Shown here: piece by piece, positions 33,241 to 43,202 of the stretch
How the letters are laid out: each line of letters begins with the position of its first letter
How positions within the stretch are numbered: the first letter of the stretch is position 1
NCBI GenBank assembly: GCA_035063885.1
Contig: JAPSFM010000014.1
Location: 16,146-80,145 of the forward strand
DNA from: CAADGY01 sp900696665
GTDB taxonomy: Bacteria > Acidobacteriota > Terriglobia > Bryobacterales > Bryobacteraceae
Reading direction: 5' to 3'
Length of the DNA: 64,000 nt
Translations under genes and position numbers: made by a program
The notes under the pieces: generated by a model
What the model saw: the letters and a program-made list of their open reading frames with translations, nothing else
Told to the model about the DNA's origin: nothing
Databases searched by the model: none

Positions 33241-34379
33241 CCGGTATGTTCGCTGACACTCAGCAGGATTCCAAGCGACATCAGCGTGCTGAGCAGTGAA
33301 CTCCCCCCGTGACTGATCATGGGCAAGGGAATTCCTTTCGTCGGCACGAGGTCCAGCACAACACTCATATTGATCAACGCCTGAAACACAACCGTGACGG
33401 TTACGCTTAGTGCCAGGTAGCGTCCGAAATCATCCGGCGCAACGAAATAGAGGCGCAGCCCCCGCCAGAGAATAATCAGGAACGCAAACAACACTCCCGT
33501 GCATCCCCAGATACCGAGTTCTTCGCCGATCACGGCGTAAATAAAATCGGTGTGCGCTTCCGGTAGATACAGGATTTTCTGTTTGCCCTGCATAAGCCCG
33601 AGGCCGAGCGGACCGCCGGAGCCCAGGGCGATTTTCGACTGGCGCGCCTGGTAGCTGGGGTCGCGCGTGCTCAACGAGCTATGCGCATAGCTCTTAATGC
33701 GGCCCGCCGGATCGATTTTGTCGATCAGCTTGAACTCCGGATCCACGTAACCGATGATCCGGCCAAGCCGGTAGGGCTTCGCCAGTATCGCAAACCCGGC
33801 CAATAGCACGCCGCCCGTCAGCGCCAGGACAAAGTACCTGCGCTTGAGCCCCGCCACGTAGAAAACCGCGGCCCCCGTGACGGCGAGCACCGCTGCCGTG
33901 CCGAGATCGCCGACCAGCACCGTACCGGCAAGCAGCAGCAACGCCAGGCCCGCGGGCAACCACGTGTGCACGTTATTAATCGCAGCGGCTCTGCGGGTGA
34001 TAAACCAGGCGAGAAAAATCGCCAGGGCCGGTTTGGCAAATTCCGACGGCTGAAGCGAAAGCGGTCCCACCCGGAGCCACCGGTGCGCGAGGGGGTCCAG
34101 AAAGATGACCGCGAGCAGCATCATCAGCACCAGTCCCATGGGCACAAAAGCCCAGTAGGGTGCGCTCAACAGCCGGTAATCTTTCCGTTTGAAGTACATC
34201 AATGCGCAAAAACCGACCAGCGCCCACGCCGCCTGACGCAATAGAAAGTAGTGGCTGGGCAGGTTGTATTTCAGCGTCGCGATCATGGACGACGCGCTGT
34301 AAATGATTACGAGCCCGAACGTCACCATCAGAATGACGGTGCAGAATAGTGTCCAATCCGTCTTCAGGCGCTGCGCCAT
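33237..34379 (-). CDS. ftsW: Septal peptidoglycan glycosyltransferase FtsW
   Basis: A 380-residue SEDS protein with ten predicted membrane segments that polymerises lipid II with FtsI. SEDS landmarks: WLRVGPLSLQPSEFAKPAL, TDFIYAVIGEELGI with the GEELG motif, and the C-terminal KGIPLPMISHGGSSLL. ATG at 34379 shares one base with the murD stop (TAATG), a coupled junction; longer in-frame starts reach into murD and are rejected. Confidence 0.96.
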   Translation of the reverse strand: MAQRLKTDWTLFCTVILMVTFGLVIIYSASSMIATLKYNLPSHYFLLRQAAWALVGFCALMYFKRKDYRLLSAPYWAFVPMGLVLMMLLAVIFLDPLAHRWLRVGPLSLQPSEFAKPALAIFLAWFITRRAAAINNVHTWLPAGLALLLLAGTVLVGDLGTAAVLAVTGAAVFYVAGLKRRYFVLALTGGVLLAGFAILAKPYRLGRIIGYVDPEFKLIDKIDPAGRIKSYAHSSLSTRDPSYQARQSKIALGSGGPLGLGLMQGKQKILYLPEAHTDFIYAVIGEELGIWGCTGVLFAFLIILWRGLRLYFVAPDDFGRYLALSVTVTVVFQALINMSVVLDLVPTKGIPLPMISHGGSSLLSTLMSLGILLSVSEHTG

Positions 34380-35734
34380 TAGCTCACCCCCGCCGATTCG
34401 AGCGAATGCACTATCTCTTTGAAAACTTTTCCGCGATGCTCGAAGCTCTCGAACTGATCGAAGCTCGCACACGCCGGCGCCAAAAGGACCGTGTCACCGG
34501 CGGATGCCCTTTCCACGGCGGCGTGCACCGCGGACTCCAACGTTCGGCAGCGGATGACTGGCACCGCATTTCCCAGGTGTGACGCGATCTTGTCCGCCGC
34601 CGCACCGATCAAGAGCGCTGCGTGCGCCTTGCGGCGCAGCGGTTCGATGAGAGGGGTGTAATCGCTCCCTTTGTCCTTCCCGCCGAGAATGATCCAAAGC
34701 CCACCGTCGAAAGCGCCGATCGCCTTCAAAGTGGCATCTACGTTCGTGGCCTTGGAGTCATTGAAGAATTGTACACCGCCAATTTCGGCGGTGAATTCCA
34801 GCCGGTGCTCCACACCTGGGAAGCTCCGGACAGCTTGGGCAATCTGTTCGAGAGGGGCGCCTGCCACGTGAGTGGCGCCGGCGGCAGCCATTACATTCTC
34901 AATATTGTGGCGTCCGCGAAGCGGAATCCCCCTCGCCTCCATCCAGGGCTTGCCCTCGAAGAAAACGACTGATCCATCAAAGGACCAGCCGGCTTCCGTC
35001 CGCCGGCTCCCTCGAAACCACACCAGCCGGCTCCGGATGGAATCCGCGAACGCGGCACAGGTGGCGTCATCCGCATTCAGCACGGCATAATCCTGGGCGG
35101 TCTGATTCACCAGAAGGCGCCCCTTGGCTTGGACGTACGCTTCCATGGTGTGGTGCCGGTCCAGGTGATCCGGCGTCAGATTGGTGATCACTGCGATTTG
35201 GGCGCGGAACCGGTCAACCGTCTCCAGTTGAAAACTGGAGAGTTCGAGTACGTTCCACTGCCCTTCGCGGGAGTTGCCGGCCATGGAGGTGGGTGCCGTG
35301 CCGATGTTGCCTCCCACCTGCACCGCGATGCCACACTCCCGTAGAATGTGTCCCGCCAGCGCAGTCGTAGTTGTCTTCCCGTTCGATCCGGTGATCCCGA
35401 GCGTCTTTCCCTGCAGGTACCACCCGGCCAGCTCCACTTCCCCGATAACGGGTGTCCCCCGGCGGCGTGCCTGTTCGAGCAGATCCAGGTCCATGGGTAC
35501 ACCCGGAGAAATGACGATCAGGTCGCAGGCCTCAAATGCCGCTGGGCTCTGAAGGATAAATGGGACGTCCAGGGATGCAAGCTCCTGTTGCACGCCGTGC
35601 AGGCTTTCCATCGGCTTGGCATCCGTGGCCCGCACATGGGCGCCGTGCTGCACCAGCAGCCGCGCCGCGGCAAGACCGGACCGCGCCATGCCCACCACCA
35701 ATACGTTCGAGCCCTTCAATTCCATTCGCGTCAT
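34379..35734 (-). CDS. murD: UDP-N-acetylmuramoyl-L-alanine--D-glutamate ligase
   Basis: A 451-residue Mur ligase, start at 35734 in an ATGA overlap with mraY. The UDP-binding domain opens with VLVVGMARSGLAAARLL, the ATP loop is LGITGSNGKTTTTALAG, then VVSxSSFQLE-like ELSSFQLETV, NLTPDHLDRH, and the C-terminal domain with FNDSKATNVDATLKAI (SKATN, MurD-specific) and ILGGKDKGSDY. Confidence 0.96.
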   Translation of the reverse strand: MTRMELKGSNVLVVGMARSGLAAARLLVQHGAHVRATDAKPMESLHGVQQELASLDVPFILQSPAAFEACDLIVISPGVPMDLDLLEQARRRGTPVIGEVELAGWYLQGKTLGITGSNGKTTTTALAGHILRECGIAVQVGGNIGTAPTSMAGNSREGQWNVLELSSFQLETVDRFRAQIAVITNLTPDHLDRHHTMEAYVQAKGRLLVNQTAQDYAVLNADDATCAAFADSIRSRLVWFRGSRRTEAGWSFDGSVVFFEGKPWMEARGIPLRGRHNIENVMAAAGATHVAGAPLEQIAQAVRSFPGVEHRLEFTAEIGGVQFFNDSKATNVDATLKAIGAFDGGLWIILGGKDKGSDYTPLIEPLRRKAHAALLIGAAADKIASHLGNAVPVIRCRTLESAVHAAVERASAGDTVLLAPACASFDQFESFEHRGKVFKEIVHSLESAGVS

Positions 35735-36864
35735 CTCAGCTTCAGGGTTGTGAGCGCGAACAGCGCCATGACGAGCCCGAGAATCCAGAACCGGGCGATA
35801 ATCTTCGACTCCTGCCAACCGAGTGCTTCGAAATGATGATGCAGGGGAGCCATCTTGAAGACACGTTTACCGCGTATTTTGAAGCTGCCCACCTGGATGA
35901 TGACCGACAGCGCCTCCAGCACAAATACGCCGCCAATGAAGATCAACAGGATTTCCTGCTTGATCAACACCGCGATCAGCGCAAGCCCTCCTCCAAGAGC
36001 GAGCGATCCCACGTCGCCCATGAAAATTTCCGCCGGGTGCGCGTTGTACCAGAGGAAGCCGATGGATGCGCCGGTCATGGCCCCGCAGAACACGGCCAAC
36101 TCCGACGCACCCGGCAGCCTCGCAATTTCGAGATAGGTGGCAAATTCGCGGTGCCCGCTCACATAGGTGAGCACCGTCATGGCGCCGGCGGCGATGATCA
36201 TCAGCCCGATCGCCAGACCATCCAGCCCATCCGTGAGATTCACCGCGTTCGACGAACCAACCAGGACCACGACCATAAACAGAAAGAAGAAAATGAATGC
36301 CAGCGGATAGGTCCACGGGTTGGCAAGAAACTCGTCGATGAGGAGATCGGGTTTGAACTGCTTGAAAAACGGCATATTGATCTCGGTGGAATACATGCCG
36401 TAGGAATGCAGCACCAGCAGCCAGAAACCGATGACCAGCGCCACCAGAACCTGCAACCCGAACTTCTGCTTCCCGCTGAGCCCAAGGTTGCGCATCCTGC
36501 GTATTTTCGTGTAGTCGTCGTAGAACCCGATGGCGGCGAAGCTCAACAACCCAAACAGCGCGATCCACACATATTGGTTCGACAGGTTGGTCCACAGCAT
36601 CGTGGGAACCACAATCGAGATGACAATCAGGACGCCCCCCATTGTTGGCGTTCCAGCCTTCTTCTGATGGGACTTGGGACCTTCCTCCCTAATGTGCTGT
36701 CCGATTTCAAATTCCCTCAGCTTCGAGATCAGCCACGGACCTAGCACCACGCACAGAAACAGGGCGGTAAGGCTCGCGAAGGCTACGCGGATAGTGGCGT
36801 ACTGGAAAATGCGAAACGGGCTGAAGTAAGAAAAGAGCCGTTCATATAGAAGCCAGTAAAGCAT
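35731..36864 (-). CDS. mraY: Phospho-N-acetylmuramoyl-pentapeptide transferase
   Basis: A 377-residue integral membrane enzyme that moves phospho-MurNAc-pentapeptide to undecaprenyl phosphate. Ten hydrophobic segments; magnesium/catalytic elements GFYDDYTK (DD), NLTDGLDGLAIG and MGDVGSLALGG plus HHHFE are visible. Basic loop GPKSHQKKAGTPTMGG is intact. The stop forms an ATGA overlap with murD; murF lies 6 bases upstream. Confidence 0.96.
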   Translation of the reverse strand: MLYWLLYERLFSYFSPFRIFQYATIRVAFASLTALFLCVVLGPWLISKLREFEIGQHIREEGPKSHQKKAGTPTMGGVLIVISIVVPTMLWTNLSNQYVWIALFGLLSFAAIGFYDDYTKIRRMRNLGLSGKQKFGLQVLVALVIGFWLLVLHSYGMYSTEINMPFFKQFKPDLLIDEFLANPWTYPLAFIFFFLFMVVVLVGSSNAVNLTDGLDGLAIGLMIIAAGAMTVLTYVSGHREFATYLEIARLPGASELAVFCGAMTGASIGFLWYNAHPAEIFMGDVGSLALGGGLALIAVLIKQEILLIFIGGVFVLEALSVIIQVGSFKIRGKRVFKMAPLHHHFEALGWQESKIIARFWILGLVMALFALTTLKLR

Positions 36865-36870
36865 CTGGTG

Positions 36871-38208
36871 CTACCCGAAAAACCTCTCTAAGGCTTTCTC
36901 CATCTGAACACTCCGGGACCCCTTAAAAAGGACGGCATCTCCCTCCGCAGCCATGCTTCGGACAAAGTCGCCCGCCTCACCAGGATCCTCAAAAAAGTAC
37001 GCGGCGCCGGCCTCTAGACCAGCACGGACTGCTTCGTCGACCATATAACGGGCCGCGCCGCGTATCCCAACAAGCACAGATATGCCGCTGTCCGCGACGT
37101 AACGGCCTACCTCGCGATGCAGCGCCTCAGACCAGCGTCCAAGTTCGAGCATTTCTCCAAGCACGGCGATGCGGCGGCTCGCTGGCGTCTCTTTCAAGAC
37201 GTCGAGCATGGCGCGCGCTGCGTCGGGGTTAGAGTTGTAGCAATCGTTCCAGACCGTGATGCCGTCCTTTTGCATGCGCTCACCGCGCATCGTCGTAGCC
37301 CGCAAACCGCGGACGGCGTCCTGAAGCCGCTCCGGCGCAATGCCGAATACACCGGCTACGGCCAGGCCGGCAAGAATACTCAAGACCGCGTGGCGTCCGG
37401 CCATTGCCGTCTCAAACCGGCAGCCCAGCGCGCGGAATCGCACACCTTCCGCGGAGTACTCGATCTCTTCGGCGCGAACCGCCGCATCCTGCGACAAGCC
37501 GAAGGTCACGGTAGGCCCCGGATGCACGTCGCCGAAGTTCCGCACGCGGGGATCGTCGGCGTTCAGCACCGCGATGCCATCGGGCGGAAGAGACTCGATC
37601 AGTTCCCGCTTGGCCGCCGCGACAGCATCCAAGCAGTCGAAAGCCTCGATATGGGCGTAGCCTACATTGGTGACCACACCGATATCCGGCTTCGCGATTC
37701 GTGCGAGATCCCTGATCTCGCCGGCATGATTCATCCCGAATTCAAGTACGGCAATATCGGCTTCATCGGGTAAGCGAAGAATAGAGAGCGGCAGCCCTAT
37801 GTGATTATTCAGGTTCCCGGCGGTCTTGCCGGTGTTCCTCTCCACCGCAAGCATTGCCGCGATAACGTCCTTGGTTGTTGTTTTCCCGGCACTGCCCGTG
37901 ATGCCAACCACCTTGCCGTCCCATTCGCGGCGCGCCCACCGCGCGAGTTCCTGAAGCGCCGCCAGCGTCTCTGAAACGACGATAACGGGTTTTCCTTCAA
38001 ACGGTATCTGGGCGACCCCTGCGGCTGCTCCGCTGGCGAAGGCATCTTCGAGAAACGCGTTGCCGTCGTACCTGGCGCCTTTGAGTGCGAAGTACAGATC
38101 CCCCGCTTTAATCGTGCGCGAATCAATACTCCAACCCGCCAAAGCGAGGTCCGGCACGGACTTCTCGCACCGGAGCACACCCGCAATCTGCCGCAGCGAA
38201 AACTTCAT
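36871..38208 (-). CDS. murF: UDP-MurNAc-tripeptide--D-alanyl-D-alanine ligase
   Basis: A 445-residue Mur ligase attaching D-Ala-D-Ala. ATP loop VVGITGSAGKTTTKDV, LEFGMNHAGEI (MurF-type), NVGYAHIE, and the late WNDCYNSNPDAARAML which is the MurF signature. Start overlaps the murE stop by four bases (ATGA). D-Ala-D-Ala ligase (ddl) is not in this cluster. Confidence 0.96.
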   Translation of the reverse strand: MKFSLRQIAGVLRCEKSVPDLALAGWSIDSRTIKAGDLYFALKGARYDGNAFLEDAFASGAAAGVAQIPFEGKPVIVVSETLAALQELARWARREWDGKVVGITGSAGKTTTKDVIAAMLAVERNTGKTAGNLNNHIGLPLSILRLPDEADIAVLEFGMNHAGEIRDLARIAKPDIGVVTNVGYAHIEAFDCLDAVAAAKRELIESLPPDGIAVLNADDPRVRNFGDVHPGPTVTFGLSQDAAVRAEEIEYSAEGVRFRALGCRFETAMAGRHAVLSILAGLAVAGVFGIAPERLQDAVRGLRATTMRGERMQKDGITVWNDCYNSNPDAARAMLDVLKETPASRRIAVLGEMLELGRWSEALHREVGRYVADSGISVLVGIRGAARYMVDEAVRAGLEAGAAYFFEDPGEAGDFVRSMAAEGDAVLFKGSRSVQMEKALERFFG

Positions 38209-39683
38209 TTGCGGTAACCCAACTTCCGTAGAACGGAGCGCGCCGCCTCTCTGTCATCAAAATCAATGGTGCGGTCCTTCAGGACCTGGTAAGGCTCATG
38301 TCCCTTGCCGGCGATAATAACAATGTCGGATTCCCGCGCCTCCTGAATCGCCCTGTGGATCGCTTTCATGCGATCCGGTTCCACCAGGTGGGGAGTATCG
38401 TAGCGGCCCAGACCAACCAGCGCGTCATTGATGATCGACAGCGGATCCTCGGAACGCGGATTGTCCGATGTCAGAACCACGAAATCGCTAAGTTCTCCCG
38501 CCGCCATTCCCATCAGGGGACGCTTCGCCCGGTCGCGGTCGCCGCCACAGCCAAACACAGTAATCACACGGCGGGGCGAGAGGCTGCGGGCAACGCCGAT
38601 CACATTTCGCAGCGCATCATCCGTGTGCGCGTAGTCCACGGCGACAAGAAAACGCTGCCCCTCGTCTATGCGCTCGAAGCGTCCGGGTACCGGACCACAT
38701 TCCGCAATGCCACGAGCGATTGTCCCTGGGGTGAAACCATAACTCATACCGGTGCAGCACGCCGCCAGAATGTTATAGACATTGAACCGGCCAACCAGCG
38801 GCGACTGGATCTCGAAGGAACCTTCCGGGCTTACCACATCAAACCTCAGCCCGGTGAACCCGCTAACGATATTTGACGCCCGTATCTCCCGATCCAGATC
38901 AAGCCCGTACCGGAACACGTGCGTTCCCTGAGGCGCCGCCATGCGGCGTCCGTGCTCGTCGTCGGCATTCAGCACCGCGAATGGCGGAGGAGGGGCGCCA
39001 TAGCCGGTAAAAAGCCTCTGCTTGGCGGCAAAATAGCCCTCCATGGTCTTATGGAAATCGAGGTGATCCCTGCTCAGATTCGTGAATACTCCCGTATGGA
39101 ACCGCAGCCCGAACGAGCGTCCCAGCGCGAGTGCGTGGGAGGACACTTCCATTGTGACATGGGTCCCCCCTCTGCGCTCCAGTTCGGCGAAGAGGCGGAA
39201 GAGATCAAGCGACTCCGGCGTCGTGTTTACAGCGGGCAGAATCTCGCCGGCAAGATGATACTCGATGGTGCCGATCAGTGCGGTGGTTTTGCCCGCCGCG
39301 CGCAGCACGGAATCTATGAGATAGGAAGTAGTGGTCTTACCGTTTGTACCCGTGACCCCCGTAAGGAACAACCGCTCGTCGGGCTTGCCGTAGAAGTTTT
39401 TTGCGGCGGTAGCGAGCGTCTGCCGTCCATGCGCTACTTCAATCCAAGTGCCCCGGAAATCCGCCGGCGGCGGCGACTCTCCAACAACGGCAACGGCGCC
39501 CCTGTCGAGCGCCTGCTGAGCGTACTTGCGGCCGTCCGCCCGGGCTCCCTCGAATGCAAAAAACAGGAATCCCTGCTGGATGCGGCGCGAGTCATATTCG
39601 AGGCCGGCGATAGGGGTATTGGCCAGTTTCTCCGGAAGTCCGGCTTTTGGTTCGGCGCCTTCGAAGATCTCACCCAGCGTCAT
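38205..39683 (-). CDS. murE: UDP-MurNAc-L-Ala-D-Glu:meso-diaminopimelate ligase
   Basis: A 492-residue ligase from ATG at 39683 (GGTGA 5 bases ahead; 4 bases after the ftsI stop). The frame also contains an ATG at 39737, which would overlap ftsI by 50 bases. ATP loop LTGVTGTNGKTTTSYL, NTTPESLDL, EVSSHALALGR and VFTNLSRDHLDFH are present. The DNPR motif in LTSDNPRSEDP identifies the meso-DAP enzyme over the lysine type, so the peptidoglycan is probably DAP-based, as expected in a diderm. Confidence 0.95.
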   Translation of the reverse strand: MTLGEIFEGAEPKAGLPEKLANTPIAGLEYDSRRIQQGFLFFAFEGARADGRKYAQQALDRGAVAVVGESPPPADFRGTWIEVAHGRQTLATAAKNFYGKPDERLFLTGVTGTNGKTTTSYLIDSVLRAAGKTTALIGTIEYHLAGEILPAVNTTPESLDLFRLFAELERRGGTHVTMEVSSHALALGRSFGLRFHTGVFTNLSRDHLDFHKTMEGYFAAKQRLFTGYGAPPPPFAVLNADDEHGRRMAAPQGTHVFRYGLDLDREIRASNIVSGFTGLRFDVVSPEGSFEIQSPLVGRFNVYNILAACCTGMSYGFTPGTIARGIAECGPVPGRFERIDEGQRFLVAVDYAHTDDALRNVIGVARSLSPRRVITVFGCGGDRDRAKRPLMGMAAGELSDFVVLTSDNPRSEDPLSIINDALVGLGRYDTPHLVEPDRMKAIHRAIQEARESDIVIIAGKGHEPYQVLKDRTIDFDDREAARSVLRKLGYRK

Positions 39684-39687
39684 GGTT

Positions 39688-41808
39688 TCACCGGGCGAAC
39701 CGCACTCGGACTCTTTCTCCCGATTTGAGCCGGACACCGGCCGGCGGGTATTGGCCTCTGGCTACGCCGCTGCCCGTGAACTCTACCGGAAGCCCCTGGG
39801 CGGCTGATTCCTCAATCACGGCTCGAACCGTTTTGCCGGAAAAATCCGGCACGGCAGGGCCAAGCAATTCCGCCGGGTATGCCGCGGGCACCAGCACCGG
39901 AGTTGCGTTGTTCCTCTCCTGTGCGCCTCCGGTAGCGGCGAGCAGCATCTCCGCGTCCGGTGCGCCGCCTACTTCCGCAATCGCGAGATCGTAGTCATCC
40001 TCGGGCTCTTCTTTCTTGGCCAGTTGCGGCAGTTCGTACGGCAGGTCGCGCGGAACATCCAGAATTCTAAGAGCCGCCGATGCAACTTCGCGGAACACCG
40101 GAGCAGCTACCGCTCCTCCAAATCTTGATGCGCCGTTGAGCGTCACAACGACAACGATGGCGGGATTCGTCAGCGGCGCAAATCCTATAAATGACGCGTT
40201 GTACTTGTGCGTATACACTCGATGAACCAGGTCGAAGATCTGCGCCGAGCCGGTTTTGCCTCCCGCCGTATAGCCGTCCAGTTTCGCGCGCGTACCGGTG
40301 CCGTGCAGGACCACGCCCTCCATCATCCGCCGCATGGTGATAGAGGTCTCGGGTTTCAGGATGCGCTTGGCGGGATGCGGCGGCTGCGGTTCGGCTCTCA
40401 TGCCGGGCGCCTGGCGTTGCAGGATCAGGCGCGGCTTTATCAGCAGTCCACCATTGGCGATCACAGAGCACGCCTGCGCCAGTTGTACTGTCGTGGTGCT
40501 GATCTCGTGCCCCATGGCCACTGAGCCGATTGAGCTCTTGCCCCACAGCCTCAAATCCCTGACCAGGCCTGAAGACTCACCCGGCAGAGGGACGCCCGTG
40601 CGTGAACCGAATCCGAATCGCCGGACGTATTCCAACAGGCGCTCGTTCCCTACCTGGAGAGCAACGTTAATCGCCCCGATGTTACTCGATTTGGCGATAA
40701 CCTCCGCCATTGGCAGAGCGGAATGCGCCTTGTGGTCGTGAATCAGACGGCCAAACAAATTGATGGATCCGTTGCCGCACGGAATAATGGTCTCCGGCCG
40801 CAGCCGTGTAGTCTCGAGGGCGGCCGATACCGTAATCACCTTGAATACGGAGCCCGGCTCGAACGGCGTCGACACCGAAAGGTTGGCGCGTTTACTCAAG
40901 TCCGCTACGGGAGCGTTCGGATCGAAAGTCGGATAGTTGGCAAGAGCCAGGATGTCTCCGTTGCGTGGATCCATGACCACCAGGCTGCCCGTTGTACACT
41001 GATTCGAAACCACGGCCTCGCCGAGCGCCTTTTCCGCGGAGAATTGAATCCTTTCGTCGATCGTGGTCGTGAGACTCACGCCCGGCACGGGTTCCACCGA
41101 CATCTCGGTCTCGAATCCCCTCTGGCGGACGTCCGCCATCATGCGCAACGTACCGGCCCGGCCCGCAAGCTCATCGTCCAGGCTCAACTCGAGGCCGGCA
41201 TTGCCGCGTTCCCGATAGTCCACCGCGCCGATAACGTGTGCGGCCAATTGTCCTTTCGGATAGAACCGGCGGCTCTCTTTGCGGAACTCCACCCAGCCAA
41301 GGTTCAGTGCGCGCAGCCGGCGCGATTCCTCCGGTTCCAGCTTTCGCTTCACCCACAGGAAGCCGCGATCGTGCTCTTTCGCCCAGCGCATCCGTTCCAG
41401 CAACTGTTGCTTATCGATGTTCAGGACGCCAGCAAGAATCTCCGCTGCCACTGCGAAATCCTTTATCTGTTGGGGATTGATGCAGATCGAATCCACCGGC
41501 ACGCTCATGGCAAGCGGCTCGCCGGAACGGTCGTAGATGGTGCCGCGTGGCGCCAGGATCTCCAACGTGCGTTCCTGCTGCTGCTCGGCGAGGTGGCTGT
41601 ATTCGGCGTGGGAGAAGATTTGCAGATAAACGAGCCGGGCTATGATGATAATCGCCCAGATCAGGGCAAACCGGGCCAGATGACGTAACCGCCGGACCGA
41701 TTCCGGCTCGGCGGTTTCATCAGTTGTGCCCCAACTTGGTGGGTCGTACACACCACCCCGGCTCTTCCGCCGCCGGGTGGCCCAGTCTCGTATCTTCATA
41801 TCGCGCAC
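39688..41808 (-). CDS. ftsI: Septal transpeptidase (class B PBP) with C-terminal PASTA domain
   Basis: A 706-residue division transpeptidase. One membrane helix at about residues 45-62 (HLARFALIWAIIIIARLVYL), a PBP dimerisation domain (NAGLELSLDDELAG), then the transpeptidase domain: SxxK as SVFK in FEPGSVFKVIT, SSN in AKSSNIGAIN, and KTG in GGKTGSAQ. The C-terminal 70 residues (VPAAYPAELLGPAVPDFSGKT...) form one PASTA domain, which proteobacterial FtsI lacks and SpoVD/PBP2x-type enzymes have. Start at 41808 or at the ATG 9 bases later (MKIRDW). Follows ftsL by 25 bases. Confidence 0.94.
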   Translation of the reverse strand: MRDMKIRDWATRRRKSRGGVYDPPSWGTTDETAEPESVRRLRHLARFALIWAIIIIARLVYLQIFSHAEYSHLAEQQQERTLEILAPRGTIYDRSGEPLAMSVPVDSICINPQQIKDFAVAAEILAGVLNIDKQQLLERMRWAKEHDRGFLWVKRKLEPEESRRLRALNLGWVEFRKESRRFYPKGQLAAHVIGAVDYRERGNAGLELSLDDELAGRAGTLRMMADVRQRGFETEMSVEPVPGVSLTTTIDERIQFSAEKALGEAVVSNQCTTGSLVVMDPRNGDILALANYPTFDPNAPVADLSKRANLSVSTPFEPGSVFKVITVSAALETTRLRPETIIPCGNGSINLFGRLIHDHKAHSALPMAEVIAKSSNIGAINVALQVGNERLLEYVRRFGFGSRTGVPLPGESSGLVRDLRLWGKSSIGSVAMGHEISTTTVQLAQACSVIANGGLLIKPRLILQRQAPGMRAEPQPPHPAKRILKPETSITMRRMMEGVVLHGTGTRAKLDGYTAGGKTGSAQIFDLVHRVYTHKYNASFIGFAPLTNPAIVVVVTLNGASRFGGAVAAPVFREVASAALRILDVPRDLPYELPQLAKKEEPEDDYDLAIAEVGGAPDAEMLLAATGGAQERNNATPVLVPAAYPAELLGPAVPDFSGKTVRAVIEESAAQGLPVEFTGSGVARGQYPPAGVRLKSGERVRVRFAR

Positions 41809-41833
41809 GCACGGGTCAAGTCCGCGAGGGGCG

Positions 41834-42325
41834 TCACTTCTTGGCCGGTACGTTCAGGGCCAGGGAACCGTCTTTCGGATCCAGATACACTACCGTTCCG
41901 GGGGCCGGATCGATGAATTGTTGCGCATTGGCCAGTTCTTGAAGCCGCTCCGGACTCAGCAGCCGCGACGCTTCTAGCTCCAGGCTGAGTTTCTCGCGCT
42001 CCAGCATTTCCCGCTGTTCCCGCAACGCCTCCATCTCATAGCCCGCGAGCAGGCTGTATGCGTTCGGAATCAGTAGCGCGACGAGCAGCAGAGAAAGAAC
42101 AGACGCTATGCCGATCAGCTTCCAGCAGATTTGCGGCGCCTGGCTGTCAGGCTGCCGTACGACGTTTGTATTGTCAATCTGCTTCACGAAAAAGTAGATG
42201 TCTTCGTTGGGGATTGCGCGGGACCGGAACACATCGTCGTGTGCCCGGCCCGTGCCGGCAGCAAACGCGGTATCCATCGTTTTGGATCCCGCAAATCGGT
42301 TGTAGAAAGTCGCCAGTGACGCCAT
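41834..42325 (-). CDS. ftsL: FtsL-like division protein
   Basis: A 163-residue bitopic protein in the ftsL slot between rsmH and ftsI. The cytoplasmic part is unusually long (about 68 residues, the first of them ASLATFYNRFAGSK), then one membrane helix (KLIGIASVLSLLLVALLIPNAY) and a coiled coil (MEALREQREMLEREKLSLELEASRLLSPERLQELA). The short DPAPGTVVYLDP tail follows. FtsL is poorly conserved; the call rests on size, topology and position. Confidence 0.82.
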   Translation of the reverse strand: MASLATFYNRFAGSKTMDTAFAAGTGRAHDDVFRSRAIPNEDIYFFVKQIDNTNVVRQPDSQAPQICWKLIGIASVLSLLLVALLIPNAYSLLAGYEMEALREQREMLEREKLSLELEASRLLSPERLQELANAQQFIDPAPGTVVYLDPKDGSLALNVPAKK

Positions 42326-42332
42326 TTTCTGA

Positions 42333-43193
42333 TCAGCTCATCTCCAGCGCCCGGAGCTTAGCACTCCTCGACGCCGGGTTCCTTCTCACTTCTTCTTCCT
42401 TTGGGGTGACCACATGTCTGGTCAGAATTCGCGCTTTGCCCGCGCGGGCCAGCGCCTGAAACTTCCGCTTCACCTTCCTGTCCTCCAGCGACATGAAGGA
42501 GATGATTACAATCCTGCCGCCACTCTTCACCAGTGATGGAGCCTGCTCGAGAAGATCATCCAACTGCCCTGTCTCGTCGTTCACGAAAATCCGGAGGGCC
42601 ATAAATGTCTGCGTAGCCGGGTGAAGCCGTCCCGTCCGGTGCACGGCCCCTTCGATGACTCCTGCCAAGTGCAGACTGTCCCGAATTGGCCGCGCCCGGA
42701 CGATTGCTCTGGCTATCTTCCGCGCCCTCCTTTCTTCGCCCAGTTGATAAATCAAATCGGCGAGCGCCTTTTCGGCATAGTGATTGACGATGTCGGCAGC
42801 CGGCACGCCCTGGCTGCGATCCATCCGCATGTCCAACGGTCCTCTCGCCATCAGCGAAAACCCTCGCCCGGCGTCCGTCAACTGATACCGGCTCACACCC
42901 AGGTCGGCGACCAAGCCGTCGACCTGGGCGAGTCCCAGAACCGGCAGGGTGGAGGACAGACCCGAAAACGTTCCCTGCACGTAGCGGATTCGACTGGCCC
43001 ATTCGGCCGTGTTCCGTCTGGCGATGTCGAGCGACTCCGCGTCCCGGTCGTTCGCAATCACCATCCCTTCGGTGACCCTGCGAGCAATCGCCGCGGTGTG
43101 CCCCCCGAGGCCGGCCGTCGCGTCCAAATAGATGCCGCCGCTCCGGAGCGCGAGATACTCGATCACCTCGTCGACCAGAACCGGAGCGTGCAT
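42333..43193 (-). CDS. rsmH: 16S rRNA (cytosine1402-N4)-methyltransferase
   Basis: A 286-residue SAM-dependent methyltransferase. Visible: HAPVLVDEVIEYL start, SAM motif YLDATAGLGGHTAAI, the DRD acid (ANDRDAES), DLGVSRYQLTDAGRGFS, MDMR-like LDMRMDRSQG, and the C-terminal ISFMSLEDRKVKRKF. In most RsmH this last segment begins with ISFHSLEDR; here the His is Met. Slightly shorter than the usual 310. It lies 9 bases after mraZ. Confidence 0.93.
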   Translation of the reverse strand: MHAPVLVDEVIEYLALRSGGIYLDATAGLGGHTAAIARRVTEGMVIANDRDAESLDIARRNTAEWASRIRYVQGTFSGLSSTLPVLGLAQVDGLVADLGVSRYQLTDAGRGFSLMARGPLDMRMDRSQGVPAADIVNHYAEKALADLIYQLGEERRARKIARAIVRARPIRDSLHLAGVIEGAVHRTGRLHPATQTFMALRIFVNDETGQLDDLLEQAPSLVKSGGRIVIISFMSLEDRKVKRKFQALARAGKARILTRHVVTPKEEEVRRNPASRSAKLRALEMS

Positions 43194-43202
43194 ACATGGC
43201 GC

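Noticed and set aside
30577..36744. Several long plus-strand frames of about 350-440 codons opposite the dcw genes
   Set aside because: They mirror the codon pattern of the real minus-strand genes and contain no conserved segments; high GC produces such open shadows.
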